A stretch of 64,000 nt of DNA from Acorus gramineus. Lineage: Eukaryota > Streptophyta > Magnoliopsida > Acorales > Acoraceae. Under the pieces are notes generated by a model that did not search any database, had not been told where the DNA came from, and worked only from the letters and a program-made list of their open reading frames with translations. Positions 1 through 12,633 of the stretch are shown here, in pieces. The DNA lies in the NCBI GenBank assembly GCA_030737835.1, contig CM060849.1, positions 3,968,001-4,032,000 of the forward strand, written 5' to 3'. The position numbers and the translations under genes are program-made. How positions within the stretch are numbered: the stretch's first letter is position 1; each line of letters opens with the position of its first letter.

Positions 1-810
1 GATCTGAGTGGATCGTATATGTGTGGATAGGCTGTTTCTGTTCCCTTCGTTGGATCCGTATAGAGACTGCCCCAGCGTTAGACAGGCCTTCCTGACAGAG
101 GGCTCCCATCAGTAGGCACCTCCTGATTTGGGTTCGGACTGTACTGAATTGTGGGAGTGGACCAGACGGCCTACGGAGTGGAGGAGAGACTATCGGTGGA
201 CCAAGGGTGATTAACAGCCTAGTCAGTCCTAATAGCCGTGTCACCTATTTAGAGGGTGAGGGTGTGGTGGGTCGGCGATGTTGCGACCCACTGGATTGTG
301 TATTTCCTACCACTTTCAGGCTTTGAATTATTTGTGGTTAATATAAATTGTGATGCATGGGTTGTGCTATTCACTGAGCGTGTGGCTCACCCCTCGCATA
401 TTTTTCTCCGGTTATCACTGAGTCGGACCGGAAGGAGGAGCTCCCCGAGGGACTTCATCAGTAGCGGAGCAGCGCCACGTCCCACGAGTGTTAGAGGCCA
501 TCAGCATCCCTTTTTGATTGTATGTATTATATTTCCGTGCTTGGGCACCTGTTTGTATTATATTTGGATGTATTTGTGTATATTGGCTCTCACAGGACAG
601 TTGATTATGTATCGAGTCTATAATATGTTTTTGAATTACAGACTCAGTCTTTTAGCTTCCGCTATTTGTGTATATATCATGTCAGCCTTGCTTTTGTCTG
701 TGTTGTCATTTTAGCTGTTGTTTAGAGTATGTTATTGACCTCCTGTATAGACTGCTGATATCATGTATACACTTGCCGCGTCCCGGGGACGGCCGCCCTG
801 GGGCGTGACA
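1..810 (+). repeat. Tekay LTR, 3' portion (5' LTR of element A)
   Basis: The LTR ends in GGGGCGTGACA just before the primer-binding site. The visible part holds the U5-side modules: the G-rich run and hairpin at about 252-291, and the stretch with repeated TATTGGCTCTCACAGGAC-type sequence that all copies share. It resembles the LTRs of element C more than the LTR at 5766-8079. Confidence 0.88.
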
Positions 811-815
811 AAAGT

Positions 816-832
816 TGGTATCAGAGCTTGGT
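816..832 (+). other. Primer-binding site, initiator tRNA-Met type
   Basis: TGGTATCAGAGC begins five bases after the LTR end. It is the usual plant sequence complementary to the 3' end of initiator tRNA-Met, where reverse transcription of the element would be primed. The same motif follows the LTRs at 8079, 29689 and 38914. Confidence 0.9.
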
Positions 833-929
833 CCTGTTAGAGCCAATTGTCTTGTTTTCATAGAGATGAGTCCTATGATTTCTATATGAGTATTCTGATC
901 CTAGTGTCTGGTTTTCTTAGGTTGCTGAT

Positions 930-3900
930 ATGCCTCCTCACAGAGGACGGCGCGGACGTGGTCCCTCTCGACCTTTGGAGGTTTCCGGACCTACCAGAGG
1001 CGAGGATGCTACTGGAGAGTCCTTGGCTGTGAGGCCAGGATCGGCGCAGGAGCCTCCTGCATGGAAGCGCGCGTTCGCTCGGATAACAGATTTGGTGGAG
1101 ACTCAGACGAGGGCACTGGAGGCCCAGGCTAGAGTGTTGGCTGGGAAGACTAGAAAGATTCAGGAGCTGAGGGCGGCCCGTGATGCAGTTCCACAGGTCC
1201 CCTTGGTGGCAGATCCGCCTGTGGTACCCGACGTACCCCCAGTCCCCGTGGTGATTTCGGCGGTGAGAGTTCAGGATCCCCAGGAGAGGGAGGTGGAGCT
1301 AGAGGCTGCAGCGCGAGTGCATCAGAGTGGCCTCAGCGCCTTTCTGAAGCTCCACCCTCCCGAGTTCCATGGCCAGACGACGGATCCCCTTGCCCCAGAG
1401 CGTTGGTTGATGGAGGTGGACACGATCTTCTCGACCATGCATTGCACCGACCGCCAGCGAGTCTCCCTGGCCACCTTCATGCTGAAGGGTAGCGCCGCCG
1501 ACTGGTGGGCTACCCGATCGGTGGACATCCCTGAGGGAGTGGAGTAGCTTCTATGGGTGGGATTTCAGAGGTATTTCGTGGAGGAGTACTTCCCGTTCTC
1601 GACGCGCCAGATCGTGATGCAGGAGTTTGAGCAGCTGACGCAGGGCTCCATGTCTGTCGCTGACTACTCCACGCGTTTCACGAGGCTTTCCAGATTCGCC
1701 CCAGCCTTGGTGATGGATGAGGAGATGCGGTGCCGTCGTTTTGAGCTTGGTCTCAGTAGCGCCATTCGGGTGCATGTCACCTCCCAGGCTTTCACGAGGT
1801 ACTCGGACTTGGTGTCTCGGGCGAAGACAGTCGAGCGAGACCTCGGGATCCTCGTGAGGGTTGCGACCCCTTCTGCAGACCAGAGACCTCCCAGGAGCCA
1901 GGACCAGGGACAGCGCAAGAAGAAGAGGCCCCGCTTTGATCAATTAGCGGCTGCCTCTCCTCCAGCAGATGTGGTGCCAGCGCGAGGTCCAGCACCCATT
2001 GCGGCAGTGCCAGTCCAGGCTAGGCGACCGGAGACGCGGCGCTGTTACCACTGTCAGCGCATCGGGCATATCTTGTATAATTGCCCCGATGCTGGCCGAC
2101 CCCGCGTGCTGCCTCTGCAGCAGCAGCAGCAGTTCCAGCAGCAGCAGCCTCAGCGCCAGCCGCAGCAGCAGCCTCAGCGTCAGCAGCAGCAGCCACAGGG
2201 TGGCCGTGTTGACCAGAGGAGGCAACCAGCGCAGCCGGCGAGGCGTGCCCCTGCTCCTCAGCCGCAGTTTGTTCAGGGCCGAGTGGCAGCGCTTTCGGCA
2301 GAGGAGGCTCAGGCATCAGGCAGCGTGGTCCGAGGTATTGTTCAGATCTCCCAGCTCCTTGCATATGTGTTGTTTGATTCCGGAGCCACACACTCGTTCG
2401 TGTCTCCCGCTTTTGCGAGACGGACGGGCGTGGCGTCCGCCCCTCTTGATGCTATCCTGGAGATATCATTGCCCGTAGGAGACCGTATTCTCCTCCGTTC
2501 TGTGTACCGAGGGTGTACGGTGGTGGTTGCGGAGCATGAGTTTCCAGTGGAGTTGGTGGAGATCACGATGACGGATTTCGATGCCATCCTGGGAATGGAT
2601 TGGCTTTCCGCTAGTCACGCCAGCATCGACTATTTTGCCAAGTCAGTGTCTTTCCACCTTCCGGGTCGGAGGTCCTTCCAGTTTGTGGGCGATCGTGACG
2701 TAGCCCCTCTGGGGTTCGTGTCGTCCATCCAGGCGTGGAGACTCCTTCAGGGAGGATGCGAGGGCTTTCTGGCGTATATTGCTCAGGAGGACGCACCGCT
2801 GCAGGCAGATATCAGTTAGACTCCGATCGTGACAGAATATCCGGAGGTTTTCCCCGATGATCTTCCGGGATTACCGTCGGATCGCGCGATCGAGTTTGAG
2901 ATAAATCTGATTCCGGGGACCGAGCTGATTTTGAGAGCTCCGTACCAGATGGCCCCTGCAGAGCTGAAGGTGCTCAAGGAGCAGTTGGAGGAGTTGCTGG
3001 AGAAGGGCTTCGCACGTCCGAGTGTTTCTCCGTGGGGAGCCCCTGTTCTGTTCGTCTGGAAGAAGGACGGTTCGCTGCGGCTTTGTATCGATTACAGGCA
3101 GCTGAACAAATGGACAGTGAAGAACAAGTATCCCTTGCCGCGGATTGATGATCTGTTTGACCAGCTCCAGGGAGCGCGAGTCTTTTCTAAGATCGATCTC
3201 CGCTCGGGCTACTATCAGCTGAAGATCCGGGAGTCAGACATTCCAAAGACGGCCTTTCGTACCCGTTATGGGCACTACGAGTTCAGAGTACTGCCGTTTG
3301 GGTTGACGAATGCACCGGCAGCCTTCATGGATTTGATGAACCGGGTGTTTCGGCCCTTCCTCGACTCCTTTGTGGTAGTATTCATCGATGACATATTGGT
3401 GTACTCGAGGAGTCTTGAGGAGCACGCTCACCATCTCTGCACTGTCTTGGAAACTTTGGCCCGACATCAGTTGTTCGCCAAGTTCAGCAAGTGCGAGTTC
3501 TGGTTGGAGCGTATGGCCTTTCTGGGCCATGTGATTTCCGGCGAGGGCATATCTGTGGACTCGGACAAGACGCTCGCCGTGTCGAATTGGCGTCGACCAT
3601 CGAACCCCACAGAGATTCGGAGCTTCCTGGGCTTGGCGGGTTATTACAGGAGGTTTGTCAAAGGTTTCTCGAAGATAGCTGTACCTCTTACCCGTCTCAT
3701 TCGGAAGGATGTCAGGTTCGAGTGGTCCCCATCTTGCGAGGAGAGCTTCTAGGAGTTGAAGCGAAGGCTCAACTCAGCGCCAGTTCTCACCCTTTCGTCT
3801 AGGAGTGGTGGGTTCGCAGTTTACTCCGATGCATCGCGGTTGGGTGTGGGTTGCGTCCTGATGCAGCACGGTAAGGTTGTGGCTTACGCGTCGCGTCAGT

Positions 3901-5717
3901 TGAAGCCCCATGAGCAGAATTACCCCACCCACGACCTTGAGTTGGCAGCGATCATCTTTGCGCTGAAGATGTGGAGGCATTACCTCTATGGCGTGGAGTT
4001 CGAGCTCTTTATTGATCATAAGAGCTTGACTTATTTGCAGTCCCAGCTGGAGCTCAACATGCGTCAGAGACGTTGGGTCGAGTTCCTGAAGGACTATGAT
4101 TGTGACATCGCTTACCATCCGGGTAAGGCGAATGTCGTGGCGGATGCTCTCAGTAGGCAGCCCTTGGGCATGGCCGCCCACATGGCTGTACGTCGTTGGA
4201 GGCTTCTGGAGGAGGCCGCTTGCTGGATCAGCGTTCGAGAGACTCCTACGGGTGGCTTTTTGGCCAGGCTAGTGGTGCAGCCAGTTCTTCATGACAAGAT
4301 CCGCACGGCTCGGGGTCAGGATCCGCATTTTATAGTCCTCTTTGAAGGCGTCGCCCAGGGCGAGCGTCCGGACTACCAGATTCATGAGGACGGGATCCTG
4401 CAGTTCAGAGGTCCAGTATGCATTCCTGACGACGCAGAGCTGAAGCAGAAGATCTTGGATGAGGCCCATCGTTCGAGGTACACAGTGCATCCTGGTGGCA
4501 CGAAGATGTACAGGGGCCTTCGTCGTGGCTACTGGTGGCATGGGATGAAGACGGATATTGCCCGTTTCGTTGGCCGATGCTTAGTATGCCAGAATGTGAA
4601 GTCGGAGCATCAGCGCCCTGCGGGGAAGCTGCAGTCCATTGAGATTCCTCAGTGGAAGTGGGAGCAGATCACCATGGACTTTGTCTCGGGTTTGCCGAGG
4701 TCACGTTCGGGTCGCGATGCCATCTGGGTGATCGTCGACCGACTGACGAAGTCTGCTCATTTCCTCCCCATCCGACTCACCGATTCTTTGGACACCCTGG
4801 CGCAGTTGTTTGTCTCCGAGATTGTTCGTCTCCATGGCACTCCCGTCAGCATCATTTCTGATCGAGACGCGCGATTTACTTCGAGGTTCTGGTGTAGCCT
4901 CCAGCACGCCCTTGGTACGAACCTCCACTTCAGTACAGCGTTTCATCCGCAGACGGACGGCCAGTCGGAGAGGACGATTCAGACCCTGGAGGACATGCTG
5001 CGAGCCTGTGTTCTTGATTTTGGGGGCAGTTGGGAGAGGCACCTTCCGTTGGTGGAGTTTGCCTACAACAACAGCTACCACTTGAGTATCCGGATGGCTC
5101 CTTACGAGGCGCTCTATGGCCGCTGCTGTAGGTCCCCCTTGTGTTGGGACGAGGTTGGAGAGCGCCAGTTGGAGGGACCAGAGATCATTCACCAGACCTC
5201 AGAGATGGTGAAGACGATTCACGAGCGTATCCGAGTCGCTTAGAGCCGTCAGAAGAGCTACGCCGACCGTCGTCGCCGTGAGCTCGTCTTCGAGGTTGGT
5301 GACCATGTCTTCTTGAAGGTGTCCCCGATGAAGGGGATCTTCCATTTCGGTGTGCGGGGCAAGCTGAGTCCGCGTTTCATTGGGCCGTTCCTCATCCTCG
5401 AGCGAGTTGGGGAGGTGGCCTATCGCATAGCTCTGCCCCCACAGTTGGCTCAGGCCCATGACGTCTTCCATGTCTCGCAGCTGAGGCGTTATGTCCACGA
5501 TCCTGCTCACGTCATCCCGTTCGAGCCGCTCGTCTTCGAGCCAGACTTGTCATTCGTCGAGCAGCCGATCGAGATCCTGGACCGCCGCGAGAAGAGGCTC
5601 CGCACCAAGACCGTCCGGTTGGTCAAGGTGCGATGGCAGCACCGTTCCGGAGCCGAGGCCACTTGGGAGCTCGAGGACGCCATGCGTGACGCGTATCCGC
5701 ATCTTTTCCCTTCTTAG
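930..5717 (+). pseudogene. gag-pol region of element A
   Basis: Parts in order: gag from about 930, with the capsid-like segment around 1330-1800; a CCHC zinc knuckle (CYHCQRIGH...C) at 2043-2084; a glutamine-rich tract at about 2115-2205; an aspartic protease with a DSGA motif near 2375; reverse transcriptase about 2960-3540 with an FIDD active-site motif near 3381; RNase H about 3800-4160; integrase with an HHCC zinc region about 4465-4595 and a catalytic core to about 5240; and a chromodomain-like C terminus about 5550-5710. Order and motifs are those of Tekay/Del chromoviruses. The region is broken in about four places and is treated as a fossil. Confidence 0.9.
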
Positions 5718-5752
5718 ATGTTCTTGTATTTATTTTGAGGACAAAATTTCCT

Positions 5753-5765
5753 AAGGGGGGAAGAA
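5753..5765 (+). other. Polypurine tract of element A
   Basis: AAGGGGGGAAGAA lies directly before the LTR start TGTTATATATG. It is the expected primer for plus-strand DNA synthesis. Equivalent tracts precede the LTRs at 11333, 34634 and 42034. Confidence 0.85.
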
Positions 5766-8079
5766 TGTTATATATGTGTCACTTTTTACCTTCTGGTAAC
5801 CATTGGACCATTCTGGCAGTTTTTCAGTTTTTTTCGTTTTTCGATCGGAACCGCTAAAATTTTGGACTTTTAGCTATCATCCTAAGTTTGAGGACTCCGA
5901 TTGAAAATCTAACTGCATATTATGTGTCCTGGTGTGATTCCAAGCCACTCACGAAAATTTCATCGAATTCCGGTAACGTTTCAGAATTTCACAGTTTCGA
6001 ATCGTATCCGGGTTTTGACCGAGCGGGAAGTCATTGGGAGACTTGACTTGGTCAAATGTGGGCCCATGACTTCTTCAACTCTTTTGTTTTCTAGTGTGGA
6101 TGGGTTGACCCAAGTCAAAGTGCACCTAAACCTAGCCTAAACCTAATTAATTAGGGCTAAGTTAAGTGGGTGTGAGTGTGTGTGGTGTGTGTGTGAGCAT
6201 AAATAAATCCCACGACAACAAATAGGGCCTCCCCTATTCATCTTCTTCTCCACTCAAGCTCTCTCTCTCTCCCTCTCTTTAATCCCCCCCTTTTGACCTA
6301 GTAGAGGTGGTTAAAATCAAAAACCCTAAGAAGAGAAAAGATAGCTGGGGCGCAGTGCGCGCGGGTGTACCCGGGGCTGGACGCGAGGTGCGCGCGGGCA
6401 CGTGCGGGCGTGCGCGCGAGCGTGCGGTGTGTCTGGGCGTGCGGGCTGGGGCGCGGCAGTGCGCCCGAGGCGCGGGTGTGCGTGCGTGCGTGCGCACCTG
6501 TGCGTGCGCGTGCGGGTGGCCGTGTGCATGGCTGCCCGGGGGTGCGAGAGTGAGTCGGGGCACTCGGACTCGCGTGCGTACGGGCCCGTATCCATGCTTG
6601 TCCGAGTGTTGGGTATTTCTAGCGTATTTTGTATGTATTTAGTATGTGTTTATGTATTTTACTCACCATTTTGGTTTCCCATATCTTGCAGATCTTGATG
6701 GGCGGTCACGCGACGGCCCGGATATTGTGAGTGGGACAATCCAACCCAGTTGGGAGGTGTTCGATGCACGTAGGCGTGCGTTGCCCTCCCCTGGGGCACC
6801 ATAATTGCATATTAGATAGTATTAATGTTAAATTATGCAATGCATGATTATTATGTAATATTAATTGTAAACTATGCATGCTTGATCATTATGTAGTATC
6901 CATGCCACCCTAGGCCTTGCATGTTAGGGATATGCACCCTTATTATGTGTGTAAAGGCCCAAGCATCCTGATACCATGTTTTCATGCTAGGGAAGCCTCG
7001 ACCTACGCATGCGTCCCATTTAGTTTAATTTATTTAAATCAAATGCGAGTTTTGTAATTAGCATGCCTTAGAGAATATTGTAACCTTGTGGTTATGATAT
7101 ATGTCTCCCCGCATCTTAGGGGATTATGTGATTATATAGTTATTAGCATGCCTTAGAGAATATTATAACCTTGTGGTTATAATATATGCTTCCCCACATC
7201 TTAGTTATGGGCCCTGGTGGAATTCTGAAGAATTCATGACATTTGTAGAGTTGAGATCGGTGTCGGCGGATCCAAGTGGATCGTATCCGTGTGGGTAGGC
7301 TGTTTCTCTTCCCTTCATTGGATCCGTGCAGGGACTTCTCAGCGTTAGACAGGCCGTCTTAACAGAGGGCTCCCATCAGTAGGCACCTTCTGATTTGGTT
7401 TCGGATATGCTGAATCGTGGGAGTAGACCAGGTGAGCTACGGTGTGGAGGAGAGGCTATCGGTGGACCAAGGGTGATTAACAGCCTAGTCAATCCCAAAA
7501 AATCATGTCACCAGTTTGAGGGTGAGGTTGAGGGTGTAGTGGGTTGGCGATGAGCGACCCACTGGTTTGTGTAGTTGTTGCCACTTAGAGGCTATAAATG
7601 ATTTGAGGTTAATATGAATTGTGATGCATGGGTTGTGCTATTCACTGAGCGTGTGGCTCACCCCTCGCATATATTTTTCTCCAGTGATATCTGAGTCGGA
7701 TCAGCAGGAGGAGCTCCCCGAGGCACGTCAGCAGTAGCGGAGCAGCGTCACATTCTTCGTGTGAGAGGCCATTCAACATCCCCCTTTGCTTGTATGTATT
7801 GTATTCTGTGCTTGAGCACGCGTTTGTATTAGATTTGGATGTCGTGTATATATTGGCTCTCACAGGACAGTTGATTATGTATCGAGTCTGTAATATGTCT
7901 TTGAATTACAGATTCAGTCTTTTAGCTTCCGCTATTGGTGTATATATCATGTCAGCCTCTTTGTTGTCTATGTTATCATTGTTGATATTGTTTGAGTATA
8001 TTATTGACCTCTTGTATAGATTGCTGATATCATATATACCCTTGCCGCGTCCTGGGGACGACCGCCTTGGGGCTTGATA
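5766..8079 (+). repeat. Central Tekay LTR shared by elements A and B
   Basis: It begins TGTTATATATGTG and ends GGCTTGATA, a degraded form of the usual GGCGTGACA, just before a second primer-binding site. It follows the polypurine tract of A and precedes the gag of B, so it serves as the 3' LTR of one and the 5' LTR of the other. It is shorter than other copies and has a small G+C-rich block (about 6350-6580). Its right half is about 3% different by eye from the B 3' LTR; its left half is more divergent from that copy. A hairpin follows the G-rich run at 7538-7563. Confidence 0.9.
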
Positions 8080-8084
8080 AAAGT

Positions 8085-8100
8085 TGGTATCAGAGCCTAG
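8085..8100 (+). other. Primer-binding site of element B
   Basis: TGGTATCAGAGCC begins five bases after the central LTR, complementary to plant initiator tRNA-Met. Confidence 0.88.
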
Positions 8101-8198
8101 TCCTGTCAGAGCCAATGGTCTTCTTTTCGTAGAGATGAGTCGTAGGATTTCTATATGAGTATTCTGATCCTAGTGTCTGGTTTTCTTAGGTTGCTGAT

Positions 8199-11100
8199 AT
8201 GCCTCCTCGCAGAAGAATGCATGGACGTGGTCCCTCTCGACCTTTGGAGGTTCCCGGACCTACCAGAGGTGAGGATGCTTCTGGAGAGTCCTCGGCTATG
8301 GGGCCAGGATTTGCGCAGGAGCCTCCTGCATTGGAGCGTGCTTACGCTCGGATAGCAGATTTGGTGGAGACTCAGAGGAGATTATTAGAGGCCCAAACAA
8401 GGGCGTTAGCTGAGCAGGCTAGAGAGATACAGGAGCTGAGGGCGGCCCGTGATGCAGTTCCACAGGTCCCCTTAGTGGCAGATCCGCCTGTGGTACCCGA
8501 TGTACCCCCTGCTCCCGTGGTGATCCCAGCGGTGGAGGTTCAGGATCCCCTGGTGAGGGAGGTGGAGCTAGAGGCTGTAGCGCGAGTGCACCAGAGTGGC
8601 CTCACAGCCTTTCTGAAGCTCCACCCTCCCGAGTTCCATGGACAGACGGCGGATCCCCTTGCCCCTGAGAGATGGTTGATGGAGGTGGACAAGATCTTCT
8701 CGACCATGCACTGCACCGATCGCCAGCGTGTCTCCCTGGCCACCTTCATGCTGAAGGGTAGCGCCGCAGACTGGTGGGCTACTCGATCGGTGGACATTCC
8801 CGAGGGTGTACCGTGGCGATTGCGGAGCATGAGTTTCCAGTAGAGTTAGTAGTGTTCATTAAGGGTGATGTCTTCTTCTAGTCTTCCTTCTCTGGATTAA
8901 GGGGCCTTGCGAGGTCAGCATTGAGACCCGGGCTAGGGTACTCCGTGTTCCTTGTTTGGTTGTCGGGATATCCTATATCGGGACCTCATGGTGCCCTCCC
9001 AAGGTTTCTTTTCCCAGTCAAGGAATACCTTGGAAGCATCAAATTGATGGTGGATTAAGTGCGAGTTTTGGTTGGAGCGTTTGGCCTTTCTGGGCCATGT
9101 AATTTCCGACGAGGACATATCGGTGGACCCGGACAGGACGCTCGCCGTGTCAAATTGGCATCGACCGTCGAACCCCTTAGAGATTCGGAGCTTCTTGGGC
9201 TTGGCGGGTTATTATAGGAGGTTTGTCGAGGGTTTCTCGAAGATAGCTGTTCCGCTTACCCGCCTCACTCGGAAGGATGTCCGGTTCTAGTGGTCCTCAG
9301 CTTGCGAGGAGAGCTTGCTAGAGTTGAAGCGAAGGCTCACCTCAGCGCCAGTTCTTACCCTTCCGTCTGGGAGTGGTGGGTTCGCAGTTTACTCCGATGC
9401 ATCACGGTTGGGTGTGGGTTGCATCCTGATGCAGCACGGTAAGGTTGTGGCTTGCACGTCGCGTCAGTTGAAGCCCCATGAGCAGAATTACCCCACCCAC
9501 GAGCTCGAGTTAGCAGCGATCATCTTTGCGCTGAAGATGTGGAGGCATTACCTCTATGGCGAGGAGTTCGAGCTCTTTACTGATCACAAGAGCTTGACTT
9601 ATTTGTAGTCCCAGCCGGAGCTCAACATGCGTCAGAGACGTTGGGTCGAGTTCCTGAAGGACTATGATTGTGACATCGCTTACCATCCGGGTAAGGCGAA
9701 TGTCGTGGCAGATGCTCTCAGCAGGTAGCCCTTGGGCATTGCCACCCACATGGTTGTACGTCGTTGGAGGCTTCTGGAGGGGCCGCTTGCTGGATCAGCG
9801 TTCGAGAGACTCCTGCGGGTGGCTTTTTGGCCAGGCTAGTGGTGCAGCCCGTTCTTCTCGATGAGATCCGCACGGCTCAGGGGCAGGATCCTCACTTTCT
9901 AGTCCTCTCTGAAGGCGTCGCCCGGGGCGAGCGCCCGGACTACCAGATTCGCGAGGACGGGATCCTGCGGTTCAGAGGCCAAGTATGCATTCCTGATGAC
10001 GCAGAGCTGAAGCAGAAGATCTTGGATGAGGCCCATCGTTCGAGGTACGCAGTGCATCCTGGTGGCACGAAGATGTATAGGGGCCTTCGTCGTGGCTACT
10101 GGTGGCGTGGGATGAAGACGGATATTGCCCATTTCGTTGCCCGTTGCTTGGTATGCCAGCAGGTGAAGTCGGAGCATCAGCGTCCTGTGGGGAAGCTGCA
10201 GTCCATTGAGATCCCTCAGTGGAAGTGGGAGCAGATCACCATGGACTTCGTTTCAGGTTTACCAAGGTCACGTTCTGGTCGCGATGCCATCTGGGTAATC
10301 GTCGACCGACTGACGAAGTCCGCTCATTTCCTCCCCATCCGACTCACCGATTCTCTGGACACCCTGGCGCAGTTGTTTGTCTCCGAGATTGTTCGTCTCC
10401 ATGGCACTCCCGTCAGCATCATTTCTGATCGAGACGCGTGATTTACTTCGAGGTTCTGGCGTAGCCTCTAGCACGCCCTTGGTACAAACCTCCACTTCAG
10501 TACAGCGTTTCATCCGCAGACGGACGGCCAGTCGGAGAGGATGTCTCAGACCCTGGAGGACATGCTGCGAGCTTGCGTTCTCAATTTTGGGGGCAGTTGG
10601 GAGAGGCACCTTCCGTTGGTGGAGTTTGCCTACAACAACAGCTACCACTCGAGTATCAGGATGGCCCCATACGAGGCGCTCTATGGCCGCAGCTGCAGGT
10701 CCCCCTTGTGTTGGGACGAGGTCGGAGAGCGCCAGTTGGGGGGACCAGAGATCATCCACCAGACCTCAGAGATGGTCAAGACGATTCGCGAGCGTATCCG
10801 AGTCGCTCAAAGTTGTCAGAAGAGCTACGCCGACCATCGTCGCCGTGAGCTCATTTTTGAGGTTGGTGACCATGTCTTCCTAAAGATGTCCCCGATGAAG
10901 GGCATCTTCTGTTTCGACGTGCGGGGCAAGCTGAGTCCGCGTTTCATTGGGCCGTTCCTCATCCTCGAGCGAGTTGGGGAGGTGGCCTATCGCATAGCTC
11001 TGCCCCCACAGTTGGCTCAGGCCCATGACGTCTTCCATGTCTCGCAGCTGAGGCGTTACGTCCACGATCCTGCTCACGTCATTCCGTTCGAGCCGCTCGT

Positions 11101-11285
11101 CTTCGAGCCAGACTTGTCATTCGTCGAGCAGCAGATCGAGATCCTGGACCGTCGCGAGAAGAGGCTCCGCACCAAGACCGTCCAGTTGGTCAAGGTGCGA
11201 TGGCAGCACCGTTCCGGTGCCGAGGTCACTTGGGAGCTCGAGGACGCCATGCGTGACGCGTATCCGCATCTTTTCCCTTCCTACA
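8199..11285 (+). pseudogene. Rearranged gag-pol region of element B
   Basis: Recognisable parts are the gag N-terminal half (from 8199), a C-terminal reverse-transcriptase segment (from about 9060), RNase H (about 9390-9730), integrase (about 10030-10800) and the chromodomain-like end (about 11120-11280). Between gag and RT lies an LTR-derived filler (about 8860-9058) that also occurs in element D. Protease and most of RT are not recognisable. It is a shortened, broken derivative that could have moved only with proteins supplied by other copies. Confidence 0.85.
8860..9058 (+). repeat. LTR-derived filler inside pol of element B
   Basis: This stretch contains the LTR module reading GGGGCCTTGCGAGGTCAGC followed by a CTCCGTGTTCCTTGTTTGG motif. 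The module is also seen inside LTRs near 13600-13680 (inverted), 18926-19030, 28660-28780 and 36540-36650. Nearly the same filler, with the same right-hand join to the RT segment, occurs in element D at about 41235-41440. Confidence 0.8.
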
Positions 11286-11319
11286 TGTTCTTGTGTTTAT
11301 TTTGCTGACAAAATTTCCT

Positions 11320-11332
11320 AAGGGGGGAAGAA
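11320..11332 (+). other. Polypurine tract of element B
   Basis: AAGGGGGGAAGAA stands immediately before the LTR start at 11333. Confidence 0.85.
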
Positions 11333-12633
11333 TGTTATATATGTGTCACTTTTATCCTTCTGGTCACCATTGGAGCATTCTGGCAGTTTTTCAACTTTTT
11401 CATTTTTCGATCGGAACCGCTAAAATTTCAGACTTTTGGCTATCACCCTGAGTTTGAGAGCTCCGATTAAAAATCTAACTGCATATTATGTGTCCTGGTG
11501 CCATTTCAAGCCACTCACAAAAATTTCATCGAATTCAAGTAACGTTTCAGAATTTCGCAGTTTCGAATCGTATCCGGGTTTTGACCAAGCGAAAAGTCAT
11601 TGGGAGACTTGACTTGGTCAAAGTTGACCCTTGACTTGGTCAATTGGGTTTGTTTTCTAGTGTGGTTGGGTTGACTAGGGTCAAAGCTCACTTAAACCTA
11701 ACCTAACCTAGCTTAACCTATTTTTTTTTCCCTAAGTATAAGTGGTGAGTGTGTGAGTGTGTGTGTGGTTTGTGTGTGTGCCTTAAAGAAGTCCACGCCC
11801 ACCAATAGTGAGCATCCCTATTCATCTTCTTCTCCACCTCTCTCAAGCTCTCACATCCCTCTCTTTAAACCCCCTTTTGATCTAGCTAGAGTGGTTGAAC
11901 AAGAAAACCCTAGAAGGAGAAAAGATAGGTGAGGACCCGATCTATCTTTCTATGGTCTTGGATCTCCATTTCCCCTTGGTTTTCCTCCTCTCTCACCTCC
12001 TTTTCTCCCCTGTTTTCAGCCCTTCTTTGGCTGAGAAGAAGGCTTGGTGGTGGTGGTCTTGGTGGTGGCGAATCGGTGCGCGAAGAGCACCCAATTTCCT
12101 CCCCTTCCCTTCCTCTCCTTGGGTGAGCTTCTATCCTTCCTTTTCTTGTTTAGATGCATGTTTAGGATGTGTTTTTGGGTATGCATGGCACACATGGTGG
12201 TTGGGGTGTTGGGGGGGGGGGGGGGCTGTTGGGGGCTGTGGGGGTGGTGGAGTGGCTCGGGTGCGCGTGCGGGATCATCCCTGCGCGTGCGCGCGGGCCT
12301 GTGCGCGCAGGCAAGCGCGCAGTCGGGCGAGCTGGCGCGTGTGCGCGGGCGTGCGTGCGGGTGCTGCGGAGGGGGCGCAGTGCGCGCGGGGCGAGCGAGC
12401 GTGCGCGCGGGTGCGCGAGGGGGTACTGCGCTGGGGCGCAGTGCGTGCGGGTGTGCGCGCGAGGTGCTGCGCTAGGGCGCAGTGCGCGCAGGTGCACCCG
12501 GGGCTGGACACGCGGTGCGCGTGGGCGTGCGCGCGCGTGTGGGCTGGGGCGCGGCAGTGCGCCCGGGGCGCAGGTGTGCGTGCGCGTGCGGGTGGCCGTG
12601 CGCATGGCTGCCCGGGGGTGCGAGAGTGAGTCG
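11333..12633 (+). repeat. 3' LTR of element B, first segment
   Basis: It starts TGTTATATATGTG. It contains the leader with a splice-donor-like site after a T+C-rich stretch, a run of 15 G (12211-12225), and a G+C-rich block of alternating purine-pyrimidine sequence (about 12250-12630). It is interrupted after AGTCG (12629-12633) by a solo LTR and resumes at 15818. Confidence 0.9.

Larger units (their letters stand above)
1..8079 (+). mobile_element. Tekay/Del-clade Ty3/gypsy element A (partial at left edge)
   Basis: This is an LTR retrotransposon fossil. It has the end of a 5' LTR (1-810), a primer-binding site, a gag-pol internal region (811-5765), a polypurine tract and a central LTR (5766-8079) shared with element B. 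The gag zinc knuckle, the long RT-RNase H-integrase block and a C-terminal chromodomain place it in the Tekay/Del chromoviruses. The coding region is nearly full length but broken at about four places. The two flanking LTRs differ by roughly a tenth by eye and look like different subfamilies, so they give no simple insertion date and suggest LTR recombination. The left end lies outside the window. Confidence 0.9.

Noticed and set aside
256-714. Hydrophobic short frames in LTR tails (also 29403-29594, 7790-8077, 20394-20681) as membrane peptides
   Set aside because: They recur because the LTR recurs; there is no sign of coding constraint.
2115-2205. CAG/CAGCAG tract as a microsatellite unrelated to coding
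   Set aside because: It is in frame within gag, encodes a glutamine-rich segment after the zinc knuckle, and recurs at the same place in element C.
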